The position numbers were made by a program, and so were the translations under genes. From contig SAUG01000138.1 of assembly GCA_011316305.1 (NCBI GenBank), forward strand, positions 1-64,000: 64,000 nucleotides of DNA, given 5' to 3'. Positions 1 through 12,179 of this stretch are shown here, piece by piece. Positions within the stretch are counted from its first letter, which is position 1. Each line of letters opens with the position of its first letter. The notes beneath the pieces were generated by a model. That model was not told the DNA's origin and searched no databases. It saw only the letters and a program-made list of their open reading frames with translations. The stretch comes from Rusavskia elegans. Taxonomy: Eukaryota; Ascomycota; Lecanoromycetes; Teloschistales; Teloschistaceae.

Positions 1-190
1 TATATTATAAATTAAAAGCTTTTTAATTAAATATAATCTAAAGGTATAAGGTATATATAATTAGAATTAGTTATAAAATCGAATATTTATTAATTTTTAA
101 CTATATTCTATATATCTGCCTATTTTATATTATATTTTTTTCTACTATAATTTTCTAATTCGAATTTAAAACCCGATAAAACGGCTAGAT
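1..190. mobile_element. End fragment of TAGACTGGCC-type TIR element
   Basis: Positions 168-187 read aacccgataaaacggctaga, which matches the right end of the element ending at 18,330, where the sequence is acccgataaaacggccagtc. The change from ccag to ctag is RIP-type. The rest of the copy would lie left of the window. Confidence 0.55.
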
Positions 191-1448
191 TAAATTTAGT
201 TATCGAGGATTAAAGTTATTTTATATTAGTTATAAACAATTTTAATAATAGTTAAAAAGAAATTAGTATTTAAAAATAATTAATTTAAATAATTTTATAT
301 AACGAAAAAAGATTTAAATAAAATAAATACTATATTTATTATTTAATTATTTATTATTATTATTAAAATTACCGGGTCTAAAAAGGCGAAATCTAATAAA
401 TATATTAAAAAAGCTTTAGTAGATTTTAAATTAGATATATAAATAATTAAAAACTTCTAGTCGATATATTATATAGGTAGTAATAATTTTAAAAGCGGCA
501 AAAAAAGCGGTAGTCCGGGAATCCGAATAAGAAAAAAAAATATCTTACCTTTCTAAGCGATCGCGGAATATATTAAAAATAACTTTTTTACTTTCCGACC
601 TAGTACCGAAGCTAAAGCGCTCTTACCTATTATCGCGAGGTAGAATAGGAAATATTAGTATATTTTAATATTAATACTATTATTATCGCCTTTACCGAAG
701 TATTAGAATATTTAGAAGTATTATAGGTAATATCTAGAAGTATTATAAAGTAGATAGTAAAGTAGTAGATAGAAAGAGGAAGAAAGTAGATAAGTACTAA
801 GGTATTAATATTAATAGAAACGGATTTAACGATAGTAATACTAATAAGTATAGTAATTAGAAATAGATTAATAGGGTCGAGTCTAATAATTAAACTAGTA
901 ATTTAGATAAATATATAGTAGCAGCTTTAGTAAAAATAGAAAATAATAGGTAATTAAGAGAATATTACTATAACGGTTATTTAATTTAGTATAAGGTAGG
1001 GGTTTAGATAGCTATAATCGTTATATCTAGATATACGATATAAATAATAAAAAAAGCGTTAAAAAAATAAGAATTTATAATAAAAGGAAATAGGAGTAAA
1101 TTACCGGCGGTTATTATTATTAGTCGGTACTTCGATAAATATTTTTATTCTAGTAACTATTAAATCTTTAGTATTTATAGATACTTGGATTTATATATAA
1201 TAAAAATACGACTTCTAGAATTCGCCTATTAGTATTAATAAAATCCTAGCTACTATCTATAATAAAAAAAGTACTATATCGGTAATAATAACTATAGGTA
1301 ATTTTATACGGTAAAAGCTACTACTACCTATAAAGCGCTTTCGACTAGTCTAATTTTCCTTTAAATTAGTAAAGTAATATCCGTTATCGTAGGCGGAGGT
1401 AGAAAAACGGTAGCTAGAGCTTTTATACCTACTAGGGACGAAATATCG

Positions 1449-2061
1449 GCTAATTCCTAATCGATTTAACTATTACTAATAAGTAGATTAAGATTATTTA
1501 TCTAAATATAATTCTCGTTAGGTTCTAGTAGACTTCTATACGTTTCTAAGCGCTAAAAGGTAAAGCTAGATCGCCGGTTAAGCGTCCTTTACCCGGTACA
1601 GCGAAAGGAAGGAGGATAGAATTTATAGGGAAACGAAATAGGGACCTAGATAAATTTACTGCTAACTCTCTACTATAAACTTAAACTAGAAGCGAGTACC
1701 GGGGACGGCGTTAAGTAATATCTACTGCCGCTATAATATCTAAGTACTAGAAATAATATATTAGCTAACTCCCGGTCGATTTAGCTATTACTAATAAGTA
1801 GATCGAGATTATTTATCTAGATATAATTCTCGTTAGGTTCTAGTATACTTCTATACGTTTCTAGGCGCCGAGAAATAAAGCTAGATCGCCGGTTAGGCGT
1901 CCTTTACCCGGTACGGCAAGAAGAAAGAAGATAGAATTTATAGGAAAACGAGATAGGGACCTAAATAAGTTTACCGCTAACTCTCTACTATAAGCTTAAA
2001 CTAGGGGTGAGTATAAGAAATAGTATTAAGCTATATCTACTGCCGCTATAATATTTAAGTA
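1449..2061. repeat. Tandem duplication, two ~298-bp units
   Basis: Positions 1449-1746 and 1764-2061 are direct copies at an offset of 315 bp. Shared landmarks include ctattactaataagtag, attctcgttaggttctagta, gcgtcctttacccggta and ctgccgctataatat. Most differences I compared are transitions, as expected if the copies were made before or during RIP. Confidence 0.85.
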
Positions 2062-3360
2062 GCTCTTAAAATAATAGTAAAAAGTCGAATAATAATAATA
2101 GCGGTCCGGAAAAGCCTTTTACTAGAAACTTGTTTAGTAGATCTACCTTTTAAAAGTCTCTATATTAAACTAGTAGCTCTATAGACTTGCCTATATTTAT
2201 TAAAATAAATTTAACTCTATTACTATTATCCGTATCCGTTTTATTATTAAAAAGGTCGATAACGGTATTATAACTACCGGTTACGTCTTTTAATAGAAAG
2301 GTATTCGGCCTATTTACTATCTTACTTTCTTTATTTTATATATTTCCTTTATACTACTAGTTTAGGCTAGATTAACTAGCCGCTAGCTTAGGGACCGTTA
2401 TAACTAGTAGTTCTATATATTAGCGGTTTTCTTTTTCCCGTTATTTTTTAATTTATTTTTTTTTATAATTTTATTTCTTCTGTTCTTTAGTAGTATAGAT
2501 TTTATCGGCCTATTTTTCTAATTCGATAGCCCTATTAATACGATATTATTCTGCTATAGAGATATATAGGATTACGCCGGCTTTCCGATATACCGCTTTC
2601 GCCTATTTTAATATAGTTAGCTTATATAGCCGCTCTATATTATTTACTAGTATTATAAACGAGATCGCTAGAATAGGTAAGGAATTAATAGTAGCGATAT
2701 ATTTAGAGAAAGTAAAACTAATAGTAAGAAAAGGATAGTAGACGCTGCTGCCGGCTAAACTTCGGATAACGACTCGCTACTTACTAATTAAATATTATAT
2801 AATCTATATTAACTACGTATTTATTAGTAGTTAGAGTTAATATAAGGGTACCGGCGTAGAATAAATAAATACGGAATATCTACCGAAAGGAACGAAGATA
2901 ATAGTATAGGATAGGTAGAAAATAACTAGTATAGTATATATATAATAACCAGTAGTATAGTAGTATTAAGTATACTAATTATAGTAAATATTAAAATAAC
3001 TAATTAAAAGCTAAAATATACGATTTTAAATATTTACCTTTAAAGCTATTAGGTAAATAGAGAAAGGGAAAATACTATACTACTCGGAACTTTAGGATAT
3101 TAATACCGATAGGGGAACCTTATATAATTCTAGGACTACTTTATTCTATAGGTCTGTTTTAGAAATAAACTATTTAGATTTTCTATTACGCGTCTTCTTT
3201 AGTCTCGCTATTCTAGAAGTTAGGGCTAAAGCCGGTTAAAACTAAGAGCGGGCTAGAACTAGTTAAAACTAAGGGTCCTTTAGAATATCTAAAGGCTAAA
3301 AAAACCGTAGATATTTTTTAGATTCGGGGTTTAAAAAAGTAAGGACTACCGTTTTTATAG

Positions 3361-3910
3361 GATCCGGAGCTATATTATCGGATATTTTAGATTCTAGAAA
3401 GAAGATTAGTATCGACGTAGTCCTAGAACTATATAAAACTATATTTACTAAAGTTTTTAATCGACTTACTTAATTTTTATCTCTTAGTATCGGGGGAGTA
3501 AAAAATAGGGAAGCGACCTTTACTACGCTGTAGAAACTACGCGGAATCTATAGCTATAATATAGGATAATTTATTATCTAGAAAAAAAATTAGTATCGAT
3601 ATAGTTCTAGAACTATATAAAAACTATACTTACCTAAATTTAGTATCGATTCGCTTAATCTTTATCTTTTAATATTAGGAAAGCGAGGAATAGAGGAGTA
3701 ATTTAAATTAAGTCTTTCCGGCTATATAGGATCCGAAGCTATACTATTTGATAATTTATTTTCTAGAAAGAAGATTAGTATTAATATAGTCCTAGGACTA
3801 TATAAAACTATATTTACTAGAGTTTACCCTTAATTCGCTTAATCTTTATCTCTTAGCGTTAGGGGAGCGAGGAATAGGAAAACGACCTTTACTATACTAT
3901 AGAGACTATA
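3361..3910. repeat. Three tandem ~150-190-bp units
   Basis: Copies begin near 3361, 3541 and 3729. Each contains a ctagaaa..aagattagtat block, then tagtcctagaactatataaa or a close variant, then cttaatctttatctctta and a purine-rich tail (gcgaggaatagg or similar). The middle copy is shortest. The unit could be a coding repeat or part of a duplicated element; reading frame was not established. Confidence 0.75.
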
Positions 3911-5689
3911 GATTTTTAATAGAATTAGGTAAAAAGAGATTATCTACGGTTAAAGTTTAGAAAAAGCGTTTTAAAGGTTTACTATATTTTTTAAAAGGTT
4001 TTCTAATATATCTAAAGTAAGGATCGAGCGGGGGGATATTATAGTATTTATAAAACTCTTTTTTAGTAGAAAAGGTATTTTTTACGGTATAATCTTCTAG
4101 GTTATTCTAATCTTCGCGGGAAAAACGCTAGCTAAAAAGGTTAATATAGAATTTTATAGCTGCGATCGCTATAATTCTTAGAGTAGTAATAGTATTATAT
4201 TCTCTTTCGAATCTAAAATATAATTCCCGGAAACTTACGTATTCTTTATAGATCGGATACGCGATCCCTGCCTATCTAGTAATAATCGGGCGTATTTTTA
4301 AAGCCTAGTTTATTTAAATAGCCTGGTTATAGGTACTATTTACTATAAGGATATAGAAGTTATAGGGGAATTTTTAGTCTATCTTTATAACGCGAGCGCC
4401 GGTTTAAATTAAAGTCTAAGTATTATTAGAGATATCTAGGAAGAGTATATTAGAATAGCTACCCTTCTATAGATTTACGGTAGTCGCTATAATTCTAGTC
4501 GATATATATATAGCTTAAACCTTTTCGATATTATCTTTTTTAGTAAAGGCTTCTATATATTTATCTCTTACTATCGTACTATAGGCAGACTATATCGAGA
4601 AAACTTTAATACCGAGCGTATATAGTAATATTTCTATATTCTATTAAGTAGTCGGCTAGTTATAGAATATTAGGAATTTATATCGATTAACGTTATAGAT
4701 TTAATAGGTAAAACCGGCTAGTATATAGAGCTTCGGGGCGTATATATATATATATTTTACTAAATCCCTATAATAGTAATAGTTCGGAAATAATAAATAT
4801 AGTCGGGTATATTATAAATAGAAACTCGCCCTATAGTCGTTATATTTATAGTAGGTCTTATCGAGGGCGGAAACGGTAAGTTTAGACTACCCGACCTATA
4901 AGTAAAGGGTTTCGAGTATAGGATTTAAAGTTAAATAATAAAGGCGCCTATAAATCCTATAATTATATCGGCCGGTTTTATTTTTTAACCGGTTACTAAA
5001 GCCGCTAGTAAAACTAGCGGAAAGCTATATATAAGATACTAGTTAGAATAAAATTAGAAAAAGTAAAACGGCGCGGAGATTTACTTTCTAATAAATAAAG
5101 ACCTATTAATTACTATTATTTCGCGTAAGACCTAATTTAATAGTTAACTACTTACTATTAGATATAGATTTACTAATCCTAATATCCTTCCTATTAATTT
5201 TAACGATACTATTTCTATAGTATCGTAGATTTAGTAGTATTAAAATAGGAGGAATAATACTATATATAGTATCGACTTCTATTTAGTTCTAGAAATCTTT
5301 TATCCGAGTAAATCGGGCGAAGGCGACTAGGTTTAAAAGCTAGTAAAAACGTTTAACGTAGTTCTAGAACTACTTACCTCTCTATTAATATAACTCTATC
5401 TCCTTTTAAGCTTCGGAGTACTTATCGACGCTATAATATAGTACGTCGTCCGACTCCTAAATAGGATTCTATATAGCCTATAGAAGGCTATTTAGATTTT
5501 CTACCGTATTTAATATCGGGGTACCTATTAATATCGTTATCGAATAAAGCTATAATAACCGTAAGGCTTAGTTAGACCGGGTTATTAGATTTTTAATTTT
5601 CTATACCTCGTTATAGATAACTCGGCTAAATACTCTAGGAATCTAGCTTCGTCGACGTATACTAATATCTTCTACCTTCCTTTCGCTAT

Positions 5690-6068
5690 CTACTCTATAG
5701 TTATTTTTATCGATAACTTATTTAGCGTCGTTAGCGACTTCTTTTTTAGTAAGGATAATACCTTCTTTTTCGATATCCCTTTTAATATCTATTTTATAGT
5801 CGTTTTCGTTAATATTTTTATTAGCGTCCTAGGTAACTTCTTTATCGGTAAAGATAGTATCTTCTTTTTTAATATCCCCTTTAATATCTATTTAATAATC
5901 GTTTTTATTAATATTCTTATTAGCGTCCTAGGTAACTTTTTTATCGATAAAAATAGTACCTTCTTTTTTAACGTCCTTTTTAATATCTATTCGATAATTA
6001 TCTGTATCGATATTTTTATTAGCGTTCTAGGTAATTTCTTTATCGGCGTTTTTAGTAATATCTATTTT
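5690..6068 (-). repeat. 99-bp tandem repeat, coding-length period
   Basis: The anchor ttagcgtc (last copy ttagcgtt) recurs at 5722, 5821, 5920 and 6019, exactly 99 bp apart, which is 33 codons. Read on the minus strand the units give a hydrophilic Lys/Asp/Asn-rich repeat interrupted only by TAA or TAG at probable old Gln or Trp codons. The plus strand is also open but would be an implausible Phe/Ile-rich peptide. The exact multiple of three suggests a protein-coding repeat that was kept in frame before RIP inactivation. Confidence 0.75.
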
Positions 6069-7377
6069 AATATCTTTAGCTTATTTAGTTTCTTTAGCTT
6101 ATTTAGCTCGGCGCCGTTCTATAGGACCTTTTAGATAGGTAGATCTTAGATATAAAGTAGTATACGTTGTAACTACTACTATAAGAAGTATTTATAGAGT
6201 ATCGGGGATATTATTTAGAAATTCTATAAAGGCTAGGTTAGTAGCTTTAAAAATATTAGGGCGATCTTTAGATTTAGCCGACGCTTTATTCCCTTACTAA
6301 AATCTAATTTTTAAAGCGGGAAAATTAACCTTCGCCTATTTTTATATAATAAATCTAGATAAAGGAGTAATAATTAAATTAGGCTTATATTTATATTTAT
6401 CGTATATTTCCGCGAATACTAAAGCCTTTTTATTTAGATCTATAGTAGGGACGCGGTAAGGTAATTTCTTATATCGTAGTATATTCTTACGCCGTAGTAT
6501 AAATAATCTTCGACGGCCGAAAAAGGAATTAGATACCGAGTTTAAATCTAAGGTATCCGAATCCGTATTAACCGGGTTACGAAGGGAGATTATAAAGGCT
6601 AACTTATCTATATATAACTCGGTTAGTTTTTAATTTTTAAGTCCTATAGATTAGATATAGTCCTAGGTTAATATTAATAGTGGCGCTTTTATAGTAGACG
6701 AAGGGGTATCGATATAGTTCTAGGTTAATATTAATATTAGTTCTTTAGTTTTAGATAAAAGGGCAGGTTTAGACTTTATAAAGCCTAGGCCTGCTATTAC
6801 TATTTTTATATCGGCTAAAACTATATTAGCAGAAATAGAATAATAGGAAGTTTAGCGGTTTACTACTATATTCGATAGTATACTATACTACTAAGCAGAG
6901 CGCCTAAACGGTTTTTCTTAAACCTATTTTATTAGCTAATAGTAGACCCCTAAGTATAGGCTCTATAATTAATACCTAATATAGAAATTATACCTAATAC
7001 GGTTTAAAATACTATATAGTTCCAGGATATTTATCGAAGTAGAAATAATTAGCCGGATAGATATCTAGGGTATAGGATAGTTCGGAATCTAACTATAAAA
7101 CTTTATAGGACTTTTTATACGAGGGAAGGATAGCGCTAATAGTACTAATATATTTTTAGATATTTTCGACCGTTTATTAGGCTTATTAGTCGTCTACTAC
7201 TATATCGGTCTCTACTATAATATCGGCTAAATAGGCTACTTTATAGGTAAATATTTATTCCGCTAATTTTTACTAGCTTTTTCGGATAGTCTTTACTTTA
7301 GCTTCCTTTTTTTAAGTTATTATAACTATCTATTCGACTGTTATATTAGGGGGAAACTAGACTAGTATATATTTAAG

Positions 7378-7947
7378 GTCGTATAAATTCTTAATTATAG
7401 CTATTTACTCGGTATATAATAGAGGTAGGTAGGGATTCTACCGGCTATTACTTAATTTATATATAGTACGAACTAAAACTAGTTTATCGATTTTTTCTTT
7501 AAATTAGACTAGTAGTTCTTTTTCTACTACCTTATAATCGATATCCGGTAACGTACGGTTAGTTTCTAGTTCTTCTTTAATCTTATATATCTAGTCTAGA
7601 TCTTCGATCTAATCGAATTCTACGGGCTTAAAAAAGGTTAGTACCGGGGGTTTTTCTAGTTTAGAGTCGGATATATAAGGATCGGTATCCGGAATAGTAT
7701 AGTAGCGTACTAGTATAGCCTTATTAGTCTAAGGTTTAAAGGTACCTATATAACTTCCCGAATATACCGCCTTTTTAGTTAATTTTATAAACTAGTTCTT
7801 AACTAGGTAATAGACTCGATACTAATCCTCGGAAGCGTAAGCCTAGTAGAAGTACTCTTTATCCCGGTAAGCCGGATCGCCTTCGGGGGTATATATCAAG
7901 ATATCTAGACTTCGGCTACTCGTTAGGATATTATATAATATCTTAAT
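7378..7947 (-). pseudogene. Reading-frame relic, RIP-inactivated (unknown protein)
   Basis: One minus-strand frame runs 190 codons without any apparent indel. It is interrupted by nine stops, all TAA or TAG, which RIP makes from Gln and Trp codons. Between the stops the peptide is hydrophilic and normal in composition, with segments such as IPDTDPYISDSK and KVVEKELL. No family was recognised. It lies upstream, on the same strand, of the 99-bp repeat, so the two may belong to one large old gene or transposon protein. Confidence 0.5.
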
Positions 7948-10900
7948 CTAATATAAAAAAGGTCGATAGGTTATATAAAAAGTACTCCTTTCGACGGGTA
8001 ATAGCTATATATAGGAAGTAGGATTAAAACCGCTAATATTAATCTCGTTCTACTAGGAAATATAGCTAAATAGTTTACTAACTTTAATCTATATTTTTAC
8101 TAGCTCCTTCTCTATTTATTTTTTCTAGTATCTTTTTTTAATAATAGTAGTAAATCTGTCTAGTAGTATATTTAGATAGCTATAGAGTTCCTTTAGTTTA
8201 CTAGTATTAGCGAGGCCGAGATACCTATATAGCGAAACGTCGCTACCTACGAGATCTAGTCTGTTTTTTTTAGGAGAGATAATCTAAACGCCGTCGAGGA
8301 ACTATAGTAGATCTTTAGGTAGTAGTAGTCCGGCTAAGGCTAGGTTTATATCTACTAATAGATTTAGAATAGTAGTTTTTTTAGGTCTAGCGAGTATTAA
8401 TAGCCTAGCTCGTATAGTCTATATTCTTTTCTTTTCCTTTAGTAGTACTATATAGACCTAGGACTATGTTCTAGTACGAGCTAGATACTTTAAAAAGGGT
8501 ATTTTAGAAACTGTAAAGTAACCGTACCTAGAAAAAAGAGAAGGACTATATAGTTTTAGGGGTCGGGAATATAGACCGTCGGAATAAATTAGTATAATTA
8601 GGGCTGGACGTAATTCTAGAATAATAAGTAATAAAAGCTAGATATAATCCTAGGATAATAACTTGCTATAACTAAACTAAAGTAAATTAACCGAAAGCTG
8701 TAGTAGGGTTAGTATTAAATATAGTAATTCGAGTACTCGGAAGCTATAAAATATAGCTTATATCTAACGTTATAGAGTAGATTATAACTCTAGAACTATA
8801 TTAAAGAATAGAAGAATATACTAATAAGGTTATAATCGAAAAAAAAACAGAAATATATAAGCAGGTAGTACTAAATATAATATATAAAAAAAAGAAAAAT
8901 AAAGTAAAAGATAAAAAGTATTTATATATTAATAACAGCCGAGTAATATACTAATAGACGCGAATAACGCGTAGATATTTAATAGGTTTTATTTCTAAGG
9001 CGAAAATAGGTAGTAGAATAAAGTAAAGGTAAACTACTTTACTAGAAGAACGTATTAAATATATAATATATAGTAAATATATTAGGACTAGCGCTCTTTT
9101 ATTATTCTAGGATTATATCCAGCTTTTATAGTATTAAGGCTTTAGTTATTCTAGGATTACGTCCAGCCTTTATAGAATTAAAGGAAAAGCTCGTCCGGAA
9201 TAAACTATAGTCTATATATATCTAGCGAAAAGTATCGGTTTCCGAGTCTATAAAGTCTATAGTTATTAGTTAAGTAGATAAATAGTAGGATAATATAAAG
9301 ATACCTTATACCTATATCTATAGGTAACCTACTTTAGTACTCCTCTCTACTAGCGAAGGTTATTTTCCCTCGACCTAGTTAGATTTTCTTATATCGGAGT
9401 ATTTAGTAAACTGCTAGATCTAAAGGACGTAGTCCTAGGATTATATTATTAATAGGTATAGTCCTAGGGTTATATTATTAATATCAGCGCTAGTTATTTA
9501 CTGCGGACTATAATCTAGTAATCTATTATAACTAAGCTAGGTCTAATTCTTATTTCTATCGTAGTCGAGAAATTCGGGATTATCGGCTGGATTATTATTA
9601 TTATTAAACTTCGCCTTTTAAGCCTCTACTATAACGGCCAGCTAATCTAGTTTCTAGTAGAAGATATAAAGACGATCGGAGAATATTAGATCTAGTATAC
9701 CGAGGGTATTATAATTATTAAGTAGATACGGCTCGAGTAGGAAGACCTGTTTTAGGATATTCTATAAGGTAGTTTCTAGACTGCCGGTTCTAATAATATC
9801 GCTAAGTTTTTTCTAGCTTCTTCTATTACCGTATTATATATATTCTATATTATCGGCCTAGTCGACTAGAATCCTAGCTAAATACTATCCGGTCCGAGTT
9901 ATTTTAGAAAGATTTCGGATTTTTTAGGCTTTCCCTATACTATATACTTATTTCGCGGAAATTATTATAGCCAGATTATTATAGTTAAACTAAGAGATAG
10001 TATATAGAATAGTAGAAGTAATATAAGGTATCTATTATAAAAAGGTTAAACTATATTTAGTATCTCCGGCGTTAATAAAATATCTATAGAGTTTATAGAT
10101 TAAGATCCGGAAAGATATATATTTCTATTTCCGTTCCCGGCAATCTTTATAGTTATCCTATATAAAAAGGGCCTATAGCCGATCTTTCTATAAGCCGGAT
10201 TTAAAATACTAGCTAAAATAGGAATTATTAGATTTAAAGGACTAGTAAGCAAAAATAATACGAGGAAATATCCTTCCTAGAAATTATTATACGGCGGGGA
10301 AAGTTAATAGTTTAAAGCCTAACTATTTCTATTTAGTTAAGCGCTCTAGATATAGCTTTCGAGTCTCTTTCCGGACCTAGGCTATAAGAATTCTATACTA
10401 GCGGTTTTATTCTTTATTAAACTAAAGCGTATAGAGCTACTACTTTAGAATTTATAGTTTAGGCGCCTTTATAATTTCCTCGGCCTACTATTCGGTATCG
10501 ACTATATTATCTACTATCCGGTTAACTAGCTTATAGATAATATATTTATTATAGTCGATAAGTATAAAGTATATAGTAAGTTAAATAGATTTATAGTAAT
10601 AACGCTAAAGTAAGGTAGTATAATTAGAAGAAAGTACTACCTAAGCTTTGTCTACCTAAGAATAAAAGTAGATTTAGAAGAGAGCGAGGAACCGGTTTTA
10701 TTTTATACGGATCCTGGCGATATTATATATACCTTTAAACTTCTACTAAAGCCTATTTCTAATATTTAATTAGTAGATAATTCGAGTATTAAAGGAAGGA
10801 ATACCCTATTAAAAGATTATATCTAGAAAATAAGAGATAATACTATACCGGTCTATTATTACTTAGTATTATAAGCTAAATCTAGTTATATAAGTAGGGT

Positions 10901-11378
10901 CGGCGTCTGTTTCTATATTATCCTTTTCTAAAGTAGGGACTATACGTACCTATTTCGTCTACTACTCCTTTTTTATAAAGGAAGGATATTATACCGGTTC
11001 GGTTCCCCCTATAGCGAGATATATAGTATTAATAGTAATATAAAATATACTTCTATTAGCTTTTTATTCTTTCCGCGAAACTAAAAATAGACCGGCTACT
11101 AGTATAGATTATACCGCTAATATTTCGAAGAGGAAAAGTTAAATATTTAGAAAAGTCGAAATAAAGGTAATAATATCCCGGGTAGAAATAAGGGTATATA
11201 ATTAATAGAACTCCGCGGAAGGATTAGAAATATAGTCCTAGAATTACGTTAGATCCGGCCTAAATAAAAAGTTCCGTGATATATTAGATAGGAGATATAA
11301 TAGCCGAATAGGAACTATATCCGGCTATTAATTTAAATCTAATATTTAGAAAAGAATAAAACTAACCCGGTACTTATT

Positions 11379-12179
11379 TTATACCCTATAGTAGATATTT
11401 TTTTCGTACGCCTACTTAAAGTATTCGTTAAAACGGCCTTTAATATATAAAAAGGCTTAAACCTAGTAATTATAAGAAAAAGGTTAGCTAAAAAGTAGAT
11501 CTAGATAATCTTCGAAGCTATTAGTATATTATTAGAAGCGTACCGCGGCGCGTTACCTATTATAAATCGAATTATTCGCGGCCTAATCGTCCTATTCGGC
11601 TTATTCGAAAGCGAGGGCCTTAAATTCGCGACTACTAAAGGGATAGATATCTTTAAATAATATAACTAAAAGATCTTTAATAGTATTATAGGATTTATAG
11701 TAAGCTATAAGACTTTCGTAATAGAAAGAGTTAGATATAGTTAGCTCTATAGATATAGAGCCGAGGTTTCGAGTAAAATAGAATAAGTAGATTAATATTT
11801 TAAGGCCTGTAGGCCTTTTATCTAGATTCTAGAAATAATCCTTCTAAGCTTAGAGGTAGTATATATTACGAAGCAGGGTAATACCAGGATAGGGAGCTCT
11901 ACTACGAGTTTTAATAAAATTATCGAAGCCGAAATCGAGGTAGGATTTATTAAGAAGAACGATTTCCTTAGATATATTATATTAATAAGCTAGTATCTAC
12001 TTTATAGCGCTTCGGGCTTTCTATAGCGAATCGTATATAATATTAGCCTTTAAATTATAGGCCGATAGGATAAGGAAAAGCTTTTTAAATTCCTACGTAG
12101 TATTAGTACGCCTTACTATTTCTATCTATAAAGGGTCGAAGCAGTTAGCCGGGATAGGGTAGTAGATATCTATAGAAGC
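11379..12179 (+). pseudogene. Reading-frame relic, RIP-inactivated (unknown protein)
   Basis: A plus-strand frame of 267 codons can be followed with stops that are only TAA or TAG. Stretches between stops look protein-like, for example EAYRGALPIINRIIRGLIV and EAEIEVGFIKKNDFLRYI. This is what a Gln- and Trp-depleted RIP copy of a real gene would look like. Neither a reverse transcriptase nor an integrase motif was recognised. The opposite strand from the 7.4-8.0 kb relic suggests at least two former genes in the block. Confidence 0.45.

Noticed and set aside
5690..6068. Possible CRISPR-like array because of regular spacing
   Set aside because: The whole 99-bp unit repeats without unique spacers and the genome is fungal; it is a coding-type tandem repeat.
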